Of a stretch of 56,032 nt of DNA, positions 42,442 through 51,311 are shown one piece after another. The stretch comes from CAYXLI01 sp964464925 (lineage in GTDB: Bacteria > Acidobacteriota > Terriglobia > Bryobacterales > Bryobacteraceae): positions 1-56,032 of the forward strand of contig CAYXLI010000036.1 of the NCBI GenBank assembly GCA_964464925.1. Direction: 5' to 3'. Position numbers and translations under genes: made by a program. Below the pieces are notes generated by a model. It was not told the origin of the DNA. It made no database searches and saw nothing but the letters and a program-made list of their open reading frames with translations. Each line of letters begins with the position of its first letter. The first letter of the stretch is position 1.

Positions 42442-43383
42442 ATGCGAATCCATCGCCTTTTGTCTGTCCTGTACATCGGTACTGTCGCTCTTGGCGCCGC
42501 CCTCAATGCACCCGTCATCGACGCGGTCTTCTGGAAGACGTGGGGTGACGGCAATGCCGAACTCGCCGGCTACCAGTTGATTTACCCGCGCTATGGCCAG
42601 CCACGCCAGGGAACCGCCGTCACCATCTTCGTCAGTGAAACCTTCTCTAATCGCCTCAGAGTGAAGGCCGATCCTGGCAAGCACCCGGCTTCCGACGAGT
42701 TCCCGGTCATGAAACTGAATCTCATTGAGGATTTTCAAACCGGCATCTACGACTACAACGAGATGACCAGCAGCTTCGTTGCGCTCGCTCCAGTGAACGG
42801 CCGCCCCGCCGGTTCATTAACCAAGGTCTCCTTCTCGGGCCAGGAGTGGTGCGGCAACAGCTTCGCGGAAATGCTCTTTGATCCCGATTCCATCCGCCTC
42901 CAAACCTTCAGCTATTTCGATGGCGAAGCAGACACCGCCTCGAAGTTGGCGTATCCGAAGGAGGTGCTGGAGGAGGACGCTTTTCTCCTGTGGGCGCGCG
43001 GCATGGCGGCTCCGGCGCTTTCCCCGGGCCAAACCCGGGAGGTGGCATGGCTTGCTTCTCTGCAGGACAGCCGTCACAAACACCGGACTTTGGACTGGAC
43101 ACGAGCCACCATCTCCCGCTCGCAATTCTCCAGCCGCGTTTCGGTTCCGGGAGGCACGTTCGAGGTAGAGACGTTCGCCGTCAAGACGGCGGCGGGCATG
43201 GGCCGCACTGTATACGTGGAAAAGGCGGAGCCGCATCGCATCGTGAAATGGGAATCGACCGAAGGAGAGCGGGCCGAACTGCTCCGCGCAACGCGCCTGA
43301 AGTACTGGCAGTTGAACGGACTTGGAAAGGAGTCGATGCTGAAGGAATTGGGCCTCTCTCCTCGCCCCCGGCGCACAACTTGA
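42442..43383 (+). CDS. Exported protein of unknown function, 313 aa
   Basis: I do not recognise the family with certainty. A signal peptide (residues 1-23, RLLSVLYIGTVALGAALNA) is followed by an alpha/beta body with GDGNAELAGYQLIYPRYGQPRQGTAVTIFVSETFSN, an extended segment and a second half (SFSGQEWCGNSFAEMLFDPDSIRLQTFSYFDGE). The start is fixed by GGAAGGAG seven bases before ATG 42442. There are no obvious catalytic motifs. It is divergent from the adaptor gene and starts 17 bases upstream of the flavoprotein gene. Confidence 0.65.
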   Translation: MRIHRLLSVLYIGTVALGAALNAPVIDAVFWKTWGDGNAELAGYQLIYPRYGQPRQGTAVTIFVSETFSNRLRVKADPGKHPASDEFPVMKLNLIEDFQTGIYDYNEMTSSFVALAPVNGRPAGSLTKVSFSGQEWCGNSFAEMLFDPDSIRLQTFSYFDGEADTASKLAYPKEVLEEDAFLLWARGMAAPALSPGQTREVAWLASLQDSRHKHRTLDWTRATISRSQFSSRVSVPGGTFEVETFAVKTAAGMGRTVYVEKAEPHRIVKWESTEGERAELLRATRLKYWQLNGLGKESMLKELGLSPRPRRTT

Positions 43384-43400
43384 GAGGGGTATTCTGGTGA

Positions 43401-44063
43401 ATGGCTTCCTCGTCATTTCCAGTAACCCCTAGAACGAAGCTGATGCGCCTGCCGAAGCGGGCCGTCTACGACCGTGACCAGATCTACTCCATCCTGGATG
43501 AGGCGTTTCTATGCCACGTTGGCTATTTGGTCGAGGGAAAGCCCTGCGTCATTCCCACCGCCTATGGCCGCAATGGCGATACGCTCTACTTGCACGGCTC
43601 AGCGGCCAGCCGGATGTTGCGGACCGCAGCCGGCGCCGTGGACGTTTGCGTGTCTGTGACGCTGCTTGACGGACTCGTTCTGGCGCGCTCGGCCTTTCAT
43701 CACTCCATGAACTACCGTTCTGTTGTGATCTTCGGCTCCGCACACCCCGTTACCGGTCCGGACGAAAAAATGGCGGCTCTTCGCGTACTCACCGATCATA
43801 TTATTCCGGGCCGTTGGGATCAGGTCCGCATTCCGAACGAAAAGGAACTGAAGCAGACGCTTGTACTGGCTTTACCTCTCGAAGAGGCTTCGGCTAAGGT
43901 GCGCACAGGCGATCCCATCGATGACGAGGAAGATTACGCCTTGCCCATCTGGGCCGGTGTTCTCCCGCTGACCACCACCGCGGGCTCTCTGACCGCCGAT
44001 GCCCGGGTGCAAGCCGGTATTGAACCTCCATCCAATCTGAAGAACTATCGTCGGCGAAAATAG
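43401..44063 (+). CDS. PNPOx/NimA-like FMN-binding flavoprotein
   Basis: This 220-aa protein has the split-barrel flavoprotein fold, with LCHVGYLVEGKPCVIPTAYGRNGDTLYLHGSAASRML and VCVSVTLLDGLVLARSAFHHSMNYRSVVIFGSAHPVTG. These match the pyridoxamine-5'-phosphate oxidase-like/nitroreductase (NimA) family. It would bind FMN and act as a reductase or deglycase-type enzyme; the substrate is unknown. A second possible start is ATG at 43443 (MRLPKRAVYDRDQI). It lies close behind the unknown gene, probably in the same unit. Confidence 0.88.
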   Translation: MASSSFPVTPRTKLMRLPKRAVYDRDQIYSILDEAFLCHVGYLVEGKPCVIPTAYGRNGDTLYLHGSAASRMLRTAAGAVDVCVSVTLLDGLVLARSAFHHSMNYRSVVIFGSAHPVTGPDEKMAALRVLTDHIIPGRWDQVRIPNEKELKQTLVLALPLEEASAKVRTGDPIDDEEDYALPIWAGVLPLTTTAGSLTADARVQAGIEPPSNLKNYRRRK

Positions 44064-44092
44064 CCTGGCGCGGAATCTGCGACCATTACCTA

Positions 44093-45070
44093 ATGGATCT
44101 GTGGGCATTGAGCGATCTCTCCACGCCATGGTGCATATACGTAGTGGCAACGCTGCGCATCGCCGATCACATTGCGTCGGGAAATACTGAGATCGGCCAA
44201 CTGGCTGCCGCCTCAGGCGCCCATCCCGATTCGCTCCATAGAGTGCTTCGGCATCTGGTGAGCAAAGGCGTCTTTGAACAGCCGCAACCCGGCCATTTCG
44301 CGCTGAACAGCACCTCCGAAGGGCTGCTCGGCGAGCCCCTCCGCCTTGGACTCGATCTTGACGCTTTCGGTGGCCGTATGGCTCACGCGTGGGGAACTCT
44401 TCTCTCTGCAGTGCGCACAGGCAAGCCCGCTTATCATGAGGCTTTCGGCCGCGAATTCTGGGATGACCTCAATGCCCATCCGGACATCGCCGCCAGTTTC
44501 GACGCGCTGATGGGGCCTGCCGGCCACGGCATCCCCGATCCCGAGGTCCTGCCCAATGCCGCCGATTGGGAATCCGTCAAGACTGTGGTTGACGTGGGCG
44601 GCGGCACGGGATCGCTCCTGGCTGAAATATTGCGCAAGCACCCTGGCGTCCGCGGTACTCTCGTCGATTTTCCGTCCACCGTCGCCCGTTCGCGTGAAAT
44701 CTTTCAAGCCGCGGGCGTGGCCGACCGCGTGGAAACACTGGGCCAGAGCTTTTTCGAGCCCCTGCCGGCCGGCGCCGATCTCTACATATTAAAGGGCATC
44801 CTCAATGACTGGCCCGATCGTGAAGCCACCGCAATTCTCAAACGCTGCGCGGAGGCAGCACGCCCATCCGGACGCATAGTCGTGTTCACCGGAGCCGGGC
44901 CGGGTGAGGACGCTTCGCCTGCACTCCTGATGCTCGTCCTGATTGGCGGCAGGGAGCGGACATTAGACGAGCTGCGTGAGATGGCTCGTGAAGCAGGCCT
45001 CGACGTCCGCTCCGCCGGACGCCAGGCGTCTGGCCGCTACATCGTCGAGTGCCGCCCGCTTAGCCCTTGA
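44093..45070 (+). CDS. O-methyltransferase family 2-type SAM methyltransferase
   Basis: This 325-aa enzyme has a winged-helix dimerisation domain (about 1-95: TPWCIYVVATLRIADHIASG, HPDSLHRVLRHLVSKGVFEQ). A Rossmann methyltransferase domain follows, with motif I VVDVGGGTGSLL, an acidic strand VDFPSTV, and ADLYILKGILNDWPDREATAILKRC including the family His-replacing region. Members methylate hydroxyls of aromatic compounds. No biosynthetic gene cluster surrounds it. It overlaps the convergent cupin gene by 11 bases. Confidence 0.9.
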   Translation: MDLWALSDLSTPWCIYVVATLRIADHIASGNTEIGQLAAASGAHPDSLHRVLRHLVSKGVFEQPQPGHFALNSTSEGLLGEPLRLGLDLDAFGGRMAHAWGTLLSAVRTGKPAYHEAFGREFWDDLNAHPDIAASFDALMGPAGHGIPDPEVLPNAADWESVKTVVDVGGGTGSLLAEILRKHPGVRGTLVDFPSTVARSREIFQAAGVADRVETLGQSFFEPLPAGADLYILKGILNDWPDREATAILKRCAEAARPSGRIVVFTGAGPGEDASPALLMLVLIGGRERTLDELREMAREAGLDVRSAGRQASGRYIVECRPLSP

Positions 45071-45383
45071 TTTCGACCAGAATCACTTCAAACGGAGTAT
45101 CGGACAGGTTCTCAGGCAAGTGATCGCCTGCCGGGATCATCATGGTAGTGCCCGCGCGGTACTCGTGATCCTCACTTGTGCCATCGGGATACGTAAACCG
45201 GCACCGCATGTCAGTCATGGCGATTGCCACGCCGTTCGGATGCCAATGCATGACCGATTTGGCTCTGGCACCATAGCGAACGCGTAAAACACGCACGCGT
45301 TCATCCTCGGCCTCCACCGTGTAGTGTGTTGTGTCTACAACGGCGGGATCTGCATTCATCCGTTGCGGTGCTGGTTCTGGCAT
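45060..45383 (-). CDS. Small cupin-domain protein
   Basis: This 107-aa single-cupin protein has the metal-type motif around KSVMHWHPNGVAIAMTDMRCRFTYPDG, with His-x-His, and a second module GTTMMIPAGDHLPENLS. Small cupins of this kind are often dioxygenases, isomerases or sugar-binding proteins. Its 3' end overlaps the methyltransferase end by 11 bases. No function can be assigned. Confidence 0.85.
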   Translation of the reverse strand: MPEPAPQRMNADPAVVDTTHYTVEAEDERVRVLRVRYGARAKSVMHWHPNGVAIAMTDMRCRFTYPDGTSEDHEYRAGTTMMIPAGDHLPENLSDTPFEVILVEIKG

Positions 45384-45482
45384 AGGGCAAGCCTCCTGTG
45401 CCAGGGATTATAGGCCGTTGAACCGCTAAGTGCAAGGTTGTGCATGGCGAATAAAAGGCGAATATCGTGTTAAACTATCGCT

Positions 45483-45719
45483 ATGCCGTACCGGCCTGAC
45501 CCTTCCGAGTTCGAGCGGCCGCTCACACAAGAAGACCTCAAACATATCTGGAATAAACTAGCCATGCTCTCGCCCTATCTGGTGCGGGAGGAATACCGCC
45601 GTGTCTACAAAGAATGCTGCCTTGATGGAGAGCGAATCCCGAACGCCGGCACCATTCAGGAACTCGTCACGATCTGGAAATTTCTTCGCCACGGAAGGCG
45701 TCGGGACAAGCGCCAATAA
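45483..45719 (+). CDS. Unrecognised 78-aa protein
   Basis: A short charged protein with an all-helical look (TQEDLKHIWNKLAMLSPYLVREEYRRVY, TIQELVTIWKFLRHGRRRDK) and two adjacent Cys (ECC). No family is recognised and no export signal is present. The basic tail suggests nucleic-acid binding, but this is inference. The coding potential is supported by helix-like periodicity and by a perfect hairpin just after its stop. It may be lineage-specific. Confidence 0.5.
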   Translation: MPYRPDPSEFERPLTQEDLKHIWNKLAMLSPYLVREEYRRVYKECCLDGERIPNAGTIQELVTIWKFLRHGRRRDKRQ

Positions 45720-45727
45720 TCGCGTGC

Positions 45728-45762
45728 GGGGCAGGCGGTCAATTGCATGCCCCGCCTGCCCC
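45728..45762. terminator. Strong hairpin between the 78-aa gene and the Hsp20 gene
   Basis: GGGGCAGGCGG (45728-45738) pairs perfectly with CCGCCTGCCCC (45752-45762) around a 13-nt loop. It is not followed by a long T-tract. It lies between convergent genes and can serve both. Confidence 0.6.
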
Positions 45763-45794
45763 TGTTCACCGGGGCTGCTGAATGCTGAAACTGA

Positions 45795-46376
45795 TTATTT
45801 CGCCTGTGCTTGAGCCTTCGTGCCGCCAATCGGAACCTGCCGGCGTTTGCTCTCCGGGCGCTGTACCGGTAGGGTCACCTTCAGTTCTCCGTTTTGGAAC
45901 TCGGCTGTGGCTTTGTCTGCTTGGGCTCCTTCGGGCAATGGTATAACCCGTTCGAATTTACCGTAACTCCGCTCAGAGCGATACGTGCCGCCCTCTTTTT
46001 CCTCGTGTTCCTGCTTGCGTTCGCCCTCGATTACAAGAGCATCCTCCGTGATTTCGACCTTCACATCCTCAGGTTTCAGTCCGGGTAGCTCCGCGCAAAC
46101 CGTCATTTCGTTGTCGCGCTCGGATACCTCCACAGCGGGCGACCAGAAGGACAGGCCACCGCCCATCCCCGAAGCGCCCGACGGCGCCCCAATCGCCTGC
46201 GAAAATACGCGATCCATTTCATCGTGCATGCGCCGCATGAGGGAGAACGGATTGTTGAAGAACTCGCCCGGGCTGAACGAGAACGGTTCAAATATGCCGC
46301 GGCGGGCAGGTTGAGAACCTTGGCGGGTCTGGCTTAAACTCCGCTGTTCCGTTTTTGTAGCTTCCTTTTCAGGCAT
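45795..46376 (-). CDS. Hsp20/alpha-crystallin small heat-shock protein
   Basis: This 193-aa chaperone has an N-terminal flexible arm (TRQGSQPARRGIFEPFSF...MRRMHDEMDRVFSQAIGA). The alpha-crystallin domain (about 78-175) has VSERDNEMTVCAELPGLKPEDVKVEITEDALVIEGERK and RSERSYGKFERVIPLPEGAQADKATAEFQNGELKVTLPV. It ends with a short tail. It prevents aggregation of unfolded proteins. AGGAGG lies seven bases before its ATG, so translation should be strong. The two-component genes follow it upstream on the same strand after about 85 bases. Confidence 0.94.
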   Translation of the reverse strand: MPEKEATKTEQRSLSQTRQGSQPARRGIFEPFSFSPGEFFNNPFSLMRRMHDEMDRVFSQAIGAPSGASGMGGGLSFWSPAVEVSERDNEMTVCAELPGLKPEDVKVEITEDALVIEGERKQEHEEKEGGTYRSERSYGKFERVIPLPEGAQADKATAEFQNGELKVTLPVQRPESKRRQVPIGGTKAQAQAK

Positions 46377-46460
46377 GTTTCAACCTCCTAAGGGAATCCA
46401 CAAGATTGGACGCGTCCGGCGGGCCGGCATGCGAACCAAGGGGAAGACTGTTACTGTTTT

Positions 46461-47864
46461 CTAGACCCCTGGACCGGCAAGCGGAATGGACACGGAAAAC
46501 GAGCTCCCTCGACCGGGCCGGCTCACCGCTTGTATAGTGCCGCCATGCCGCTCGACAATCCAATGTGCGATTGACAACCCTAGGCCCGCACCGCCCATCC
46601 CCCGCGAGCGTACCTTATCGGCACGCCAGAATCGATCAAAGATGTGTTGTTGGTCGTTTTCCGCAATCCCGATTCCCGAATCCGTCACCGTACACACCGC
46701 GTGCCCGTCTTCGCTCTGGAGCTTCACCTGCACCGACCCGCCTTCGATGTTGTATTTGATCGCGTTATCGATAAGGATAAACACCAGCCTCCGCATCGCG
46801 TCTGCATCGCCCAGAACAACTGCCGGGTCCCCATCGATATCGGCCGTCATTGCAATGCGCCGTTCTGCCGCCAGCGCGCACCCCTGGCTGACGGCCTCAC
46901 GGATGCTCATTGCGAAATTCGTGAGTTCGCGCTGTAATCCGTCCTCACCCGCGTCCGCCCTTGCCAGCAGCAGTAGACTATCGATTAGCCGGCTTGTCCG
47001 CTCGGCCTCAGCCAAAATCTGCAGCATGTCCTCGTGATACTCGGCGTTTGTCCGCCCCCCGCTAACGGCCAGCTCCGCCGTCGTCCGGATCAACGAGAGC
47101 GGCGCCCGCAGCTCATGCGATGCATCCGCCGTAAACTGCGACATCCGCTGGACGGAAGAATTCAGTCGCGCCAGCATGCGATTCAACGTTTCCGAAAGCC
47201 GCTGCAACTCATCCGCGGTCTTCGGAACTTCCAGCCGGTCCGCCAGGTTCCGTATGCTGATGGACTCGGCCGCTGCCGTGATCTGGTCGACGGGCTTCAA
47301 CGCACGCCGGCTGATCCAGTAGCCGCCTATGGTCGCGCCGGTCAGCAGCACCGGCACAGACAGCCAAAGAATCAGGCGGAAACGCTCCAGCGCTTCGTAA
47401 AACTCGTTCAGCGGTGCCGCCACCTGGATCGAGTACGGTTGGCCATTCACCACCACCCGCCTCGTCGCAAACCGCACCGGAGTGCGTTGCACCATCAGAT
47501 CTTCATATGCTGCTGTTTCCCCGAGCTCATTCGGATGGCGGATCGGTACCCCGCTGTTTTCAAGCACGGCGGACCGGTAAAGCCACTCACCGTTTCGATC
47601 GCAGACCTGAAAGAGGTCGCCGCCGGGGCCCAGCACGGAATGCTCCCGGAACTCATCCCGTATCTCCACCGGCGACAGCGACGCGATCTGAAGTTGCATA
47701 AATCTCTCCACGCCGCGGATCCGGTCCTCCAGCTCCTCATCTACCGTGTGGAACGCACTCGCGCGCATCGCGAACCAGCTACCTACCCCGAAAACCGCGA
47801 GTCCCAGAGCAAGCATCGCCACGTACCAGGCCGTGAGGCGAACGCGAATCGATCCGAACTTCAT
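46461..47864 (-). CDS. Sensor histidine kinase, EnvZ/CusS-type architecture
   Basis: This 467-aa kinase has two transmembrane helices (about 12-32 and 165-190) with a periplasmic sensor domain between them. A HAMP domain (about 185-240) follows, then the H-box SQFTADASHELRAPLSL with His250. The N-box is VFILIDNAIKYN, and later G boxes are DSGIGIAENDQQHIFDRFWR and GAGLGLSIAHWIVE. The signal is unknown. It overlaps the response regulator gene by four bases. The architecture resembles metal-sensing or envelope-stress kinases, but no efflux genes lie adjacent. Confidence 0.95.
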   Translation of the reverse strand: MKFGSIRVRLTAWYVAMLALGLAVFGVGSWFAMRASAFHTVDEELEDRIRGVERFMQLQIASLSPVEIRDEFREHSVLGPGGDLFQVCDRNGEWLYRSAVLENSGVPIRHPNELGETAAYEDLMVQRTPVRFATRRVVVNGQPYSIQVAAPLNEFYEALERFRLILWLSVPVLLTGATIGGYWISRRALKPVDQITAAAESISIRNLADRLEVPKTADELQRLSETLNRMLARLNSSVQRMSQFTADASHELRAPLSLIRTTAELAVSGGRTNAEYHEDMLQILAEAERTSRLIDSLLLLARADAGEDGLQRELTNFAMSIREAVSQGCALAAERRIAMTADIDGDPAVVLGDADAMRRLVFILIDNAIKYNIEGGSVQVKLQSEDGHAVCTVTDSGIGIAENDQQHIFDRFWRADKVRSRGMGGAGLGLSIAHWIVERHGGTIQAVSRPGRGSSFSVSIPLAGPGV

Positions 47865-48541
47865 TCCGCCTCGCCCTCCCGCATCGTGTAGCCGAACCCC
47901 CTCACCGTCTGCACAAGCCGTCCTGCGCCGGTGATTTCGAGCTTGCTGCGGAGTTGAAAGATGAATACATCCAAGGTGTTGCTTTCCACGTCCCGGTCCA
48001 TCCCCCAGACACTCTCGATCAGATCGTCCCGCGACACCACGCGCCCCGCCCGTCGCATCAGAAATTCCAGCAGTACGAATTCCGTCCGTGTCAGGGCGAT
48101 GGGTCTGCCTCCCCTCTGAACCTCGTGAGTCTCGGTGTCCAGCATCAGATCAGCTACCTGAAGAACTGGCGCGGACGCCGGTGAAACCCGTCGCCCAATC
48201 ACTCGCAGCCGCGCCGCCAACACCTCAAAAGAAAATGGTTTTGTGAGGTAGTCATCCGCTCCCACGTCCAGCCCGCGCACGATATCAGGAACGGAATCGC
48301 GCGCGGTCAGCATGAGAATCGGCACCCGCACGCCGCTGGAGCGCAGCCGGCGCGCCACCGTAAGCCCGTCAATCCCCGGCAGCATAATGTCCAACACGAT
48401 CGCGTCGAACGGCTGAGCTTGCGCCCTCTCCAGCCCCGTCAGCCCGTCGCCGGCGACGTCCACCGAATGCCCTTCCGACGACAGGCCCCGCCGAAGTAGT
48501 TCGGCCATCTTGGCATCGTCTTCCACAACCAGAATCCTCAT
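47861..48541 (-). CDS. OmpR/PhoB-family response regulator
   Basis: This 226-aa regulator has a receiver domain (1-120) with acidic Asp8 and Asp9, phospho-acceptor Asp51 (LDIMLPG), Thr in MLTARD and Lys in LTKPF. A winged-helix DNA-binding domain follows (about 130-222: LTRTEFVLLEFLMRRAGRVVSRDDLIESVWG). It is translated together with the downstream kinase through a four-base overlap. Its targets are unknown; the divergent DUF1259 gene is a candidate by position only. Confidence 0.96.
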   Translation of the reverse strand: MRILVVEDDAKMAELLRRGLSSEGHSVDVAGDGLTGLERAQAQPFDAIVLDIMLPGIDGLTVARRLRSSGVRVPILMLTARDSVPDIVRGLDVGADDYLTKPFSFEVLAARLRVIGRRVSPASAPVLQVADLMLDTETHEVQRGGRPIALTRTEFVLLEFLMRRAGRVVSRDDLIESVWGMDRDVESNTLDVFIFQLRSKLEITGAGRLVQTVRGFGYTMREGEAE

Positions 48542-48667
48542 GACACCGCGCTCGTCTATCAGCTTGTCATAACGGGCTTAAGATCATCTGAATGCTCCTC
48601 TCCCGGCCGGGCCCTTGGGGCCGTTACTCAGGCAACCTTAATCTGGATCGGGCAAAATGGAGCAGCC

Positions 48668-49567
48668 ATGAAACTGCCACTCACAACTTGGATTTTGCTG
48701 GCATTGGGAGCCCCTGCCCTCTTGCCGGCTTCGCTCACCGAGGCGCAGCGTACCGCGATCGACCAGGCCACTGGAGCAAAGGGTGTTTACACGGATGCGG
48801 AAGACACTTACAAAGTCAGCTTCCCGCGCACCGACGTCAAGGTAACCGTGGAAGGCCGGGCAATGTCCCCCTTTCTCGGATTCAGCTCCTGGGCAACCTT
48901 CACGCCCAGCAGCCATGGTGGCCTGATGGTCATGGGGGACATTGTCCTTCTGGAGGATGAGGTCAATCCCGCAATGTCCGCTGCCCTCGACTCCGGTCTT
49001 GAGGTGACGGCCTTGCACAATCATTTCTTCTACGAATCGCCGCGCGTAATGTATATGCACATCGGCGGCAGCGGAACAGAAGACAAGTTGGCTCCCGCTG
49101 TCAAAAAAGTGCTCGATGCGGTGAAGAGCGTACGCGCGTCGGCGGCAACCCCGGCGTCGCGCTTCGCCGGAGCCCCCATTGCGGACAAGAGCGCCATCTC
49201 TTCCGCTGCGCTCGACTCCGTCTTCGGTGTCAAGGGCGAGACAAACAATGGCATGTACAAAGCGACCATTGGCCGCACTGCCGCCATGCATGGCACCAAG
49301 ATTGGGAAACAGATGGGCGTGAACACCTGGGCGGCCTTCGCCGGCACGGATGACAACGCGCTGGTGGACGGCGATTTCGCCATGACCAGAGAAGAGCTTC
49401 AGGGTGTCCTGAAAGCGCTCCGGAAGGCTGGCATCAATATCGTCGCCATTCACAACCACATGACTCACGAAGAGCCGCAGTACGTCTTCCTGCACTACTG
49501 GGGCCAGGGTCCGGCCGAGGCGCTTGCCAAGGGTCTCAAATCGGCTCTCGACACGCAGACCCGGTAA
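48668..49567 (+). CDS. DUF1259 (LppY/LpqO-like) secreted protein
   Basis: This 299-aa protein has a signal peptide (ILLALGAPALLPA). It contains two related halves: FSSWATFTPSSHGGLMVMGDIVLLEDEVNPAMSAAL...TALHNHFFYESPRVMYMHIGG, and WAAFAGTDDNALVDGDFAMTREELQGVLKAL...IVAIHNHMTHEEPQYVFLHYWGQG. The HNH pairs are typical of DUF1259, known from mycobacterial LppY/LpqO. Function is unknown; the repeated His motifs suggest metal binding. It is divergent from the two-component pair and lies eleven bases upstream of the jelly-roll gene, so the two may form one unit. Confidence 0.88.
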   Translation: MKLPLTTWILLALGAPALLPASLTEAQRTAIDQATGAKGVYTDAEDTYKVSFPRTDVKVTVEGRAMSPFLGFSSWATFTPSSHGGLMVMGDIVLLEDEVNPAMSAALDSGLEVTALHNHFFYESPRVMYMHIGGSGTEDKLAPAVKKVLDAVKSVRASAATPASRFAGAPIADKSAISSAALDSVFGVKGETNNGMYKATIGRTAAMHGTKIGKQMGVNTWAAFAGTDDNALVDGDFAMTREELQGVLKALRKAGINIVAIHNHMTHEEPQYVFLHYWGQGPAEALAKGLKSALDTQTR

Positions 49568-49578
49568 GGTTGGTAAAG

Positions 49579-50235
49579 ATGATTTCGAGTGCCGTTCTGA
49601 TCGCCCTGCTCTGCACGTGTGTCTGTTTCGCCGGAACGATACGTTTCGACGATGCGAATCCGGGCGCGCTCCCCGTAGGTTGGGCCATCGCCATGACTCA
49701 CAACGGGGGGCCTCCCAAGTGGCAGGTCGTCAAAGACGATTCAGCGCCGAGCCGCCCGAACGTGTTCGCGCAGTTATCGAACGATCCGACTGCTGGAAGG
49801 TTCCCACTGGCGGTATATGAGAAGGTGAGCGTGAAAAACGGAACGCTGTCCGTAAGGTTCAAGCCGGTCTCCGGCAGCGCGGACCAGGCCGCCGGCCTTA
49901 TCTGGCGCTATAAGGATCCGGAGAACTACTACATCGTCCGGGCGAACGCTTTGGAAGACAATGTGGTGCTCTACAAGGTGGAGAAAGGCACGCGGCTCGC
50001 CCTGGCCCCCAAGGGCACTCCTTCGAAGACGTACGGCGTGAAGCATCGCGTTCCCAAACAGACATGGAGTACCCTGAGCATTGCGTTTCAGGGGAACGTC
50101 TTTACGGTCAGCTTCGATGGCCAAAAGCTGTTCGACGTAGAGGACTCCACCTTCAGCACCGCCGGCAAGGTCGGCCTGTGGACGAAAGCTGACAGCGTCA
50201 CTTATTTTGACGATTTTCAGGTGGAAGGCAAGTAA
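49579..50235 (+). CDS. Secreted jelly-roll (LamG/DUF1080-like) protein
   Basis: This 218-aa protein has a signal peptide (MISSAVLIALLCTCVCFA), then a beta-jelly-roll fold with VSVKNGTLSVRFKPVSGSADQAAGLIWRYKDPENYYIVRANALEDNVVLYKV and a second strand set KQTWSTLSIAFQGNVFTVSFDGQKLFDVEDSTF. The GLIWRYKDPENYY pattern is typical of DUF1080/family-16-like domains that bind or cleave polysaccharide. I chose ATG 49579 over a TTG at 49570. It is co-directional with the DUF1259 gene. Confidence 0.82.
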   Translation: MISSAVLIALLCTCVCFAGTIRFDDANPGALPVGWAIAMTHNGGPPKWQVVKDDSAPSRPNVFAQLSNDPTAGRFPLAVYEKVSVKNGTLSVRFKPVSGSADQAAGLIWRYKDPENYYIVRANALEDNVVLYKVEKGTRLALAPKGTPSKTYGVKHRVPKQTWSTLSIAFQGNVFTVSFDGQKLFDVEDSTFSTAGKVGLWTKADSVTYFDDFQVEGK

Positions 50236-50250
50236 GCGAGTGCAGCGCTG

Positions 50251-50649
50251 CTACGCCACCACCTCGGCGAATTGCTTCGTGTCAGTGTACTGCTGAAATC
50301 GCAGGATTCTGGTTCCCCGCACGGCCCAGACGTGCGCGAACTGGGCTCGCACAGTTCTTCCCGTGCTCTTATGCGTTCCGGTATACGTCCCGAGCACCAC
50401 GACGTGATTCCCGGCATCGAGCCACTCTTCCGGAGTGACCGCGAAGGAATCCCATTCTGATCCGAGTCTCCGGAATACTCCATCCAGTACCGCCTGCGGC
50501 CCCACGTAAGGACTCCGGTCCGCGTAGATGAAGTTCTCCGCTTCTCTCCATTCGATGTCCTGATGCATCTGGCCGAGCACCGACGCCACATCGCCCTTCC
50601 CAAACGCATCGTAGACCTCACGAATCAGTTGAACATTTTCTAAGGACAT
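50251..50649 (-). CDS. SnoaL-like/NTF2-fold protein
   Basis: This 132-aa protein has the cone fold typical of SnoaL-like and NTF2-like proteins: VQLIREVYDAFGKGDVASVLGQMHQDIEWREAENF, GPQAVLDGVFRRLGSEWDSFAVTPEEWLDAGNHVVVLG and RTVRAQFAHVWAVRGTRILRFQQYTDTKQFAE. AGGAGACGACG before ATG 50649 fixes the start; an in-frame extension to 50820 is probably not used. Such proteins include isomerases, limonene epoxide hydrolase-like enzymes and simple binding proteins. It is convergent with the jelly-roll gene. Confidence 0.85.
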   Translation of the reverse strand: MSLENVQLIREVYDAFGKGDVASVLGQMHQDIEWREAENFIYADRSPYVGPQAVLDGVFRRLGSEWDSFAVTPEEWLDAGNHVVVLGTYTGTHKSTGRTVRAQFAHVWAVRGTRILRFQQYTDTKQFAEVVA

Positions 50650-50825
50650 CGTCGTCTCCTTAAACCACGCCCCGGTTCCACCTAGCAAGCAAGTATAGGG
50701 GAAATACGCGCCATTGGGGCCGCCAAGGTCAGGTAACAGTGAGTTGATACAGTCCGGGCAATGTTCGGTCCGGGAACGACACTTCGGAAGCTCGGATTGC
50801 GTCCAACCGTCGAACTGCAAACCTC

Positions 50826-51311
50826 ATGAAGCAGATCACGCTTAGAGTGAACGGTCGTCGCCATACGGTAAAAACGGACCCCGCCACGCCCCTACTATTC
50901 GTCCTCAACGACAACTTGAATCTCCGAGGTCCGCGATTCGGCTGCGGCATGGCACAGTGCGGATCCTGCACCGTCATCATGCATGGCCAGGTGGTGCGGT
51001 CCTGCGTGATGCCGGTAGGCGAAGTTGGTCCACAAGACGAAATCATCACCCTCGAAGGTCTGGGTACGCCGGAGAAGCCGCATCCGCTGCAGCAGGCATT
51101 CATCGAGGAAGGCGCGCCCCAATGCGGATTCTGCCTCAGCGGCGTAATCCTCACGGCAAAAGCGGTTCTGGATCAAAAGCCCAGTGCGTCTGACGAAGAG
51201 ATCCGAATTGCTCTCGGCGGTGTGCTCTGCCGCTGTTTCACCCACACTCGCATGCTCCGGGCCATCCGGAAGTATGCAGGCGCGAACAAACAACATGCAC
51301 TCCCGGCGTGA
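50826..51311 (+). CDS. iorA: Small [2Fe-2S] subunit of an IorA-type molybdenum hydroxylase
   Basis: This 161-aa protein has a plant-type [2Fe-2S] site (GCGMAQCGSCTVI with a later Cys) and a second all-helical [2Fe-2S] domain (CGFCLSGVILTAKAVLDQ, GVLCRCFTHTRML). It transfers electrons from the molybdenum site to the external acceptor. This is the small subunit of two-subunit isoquinoline 1-oxidoreductase and related aldehyde/nicotinate hydroxylases. It overlaps the large-subunit gene by 17 bases. There is no FAD subunit, typical of the Ior group. Confidence 0.94.
   Translation: MKQITLRVNGRRHTVKTDPATPLLFVLNDNLNLRGPRFGCGMAQCGSCTVIMHGQVVRSCVMPVGEVGPQDEIITLEGLGTPEKPHPLQQAFIEEGAPQCGFCLSGVILTAKAVLDQKPSASDEEIRIALGGVLCRCFTHTRMLRAIRKYAGANKQHALPA

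Noticed and set aside
44093..45070. O-methyltransferase as part of a natural-product cluster
   Set aside because: Neighbouring genes are a flavoprotein, a cupin and a small orphan, with no polyketide, peptide or terpene synthase in the window.
50650..50820. In-frame 57-residue extension of the SnoaL-like gene
   Set aside because: A good ribosome site (AGGAGA) lies directly before ATG 50649 and the extension is Cys-rich and unlike the family.
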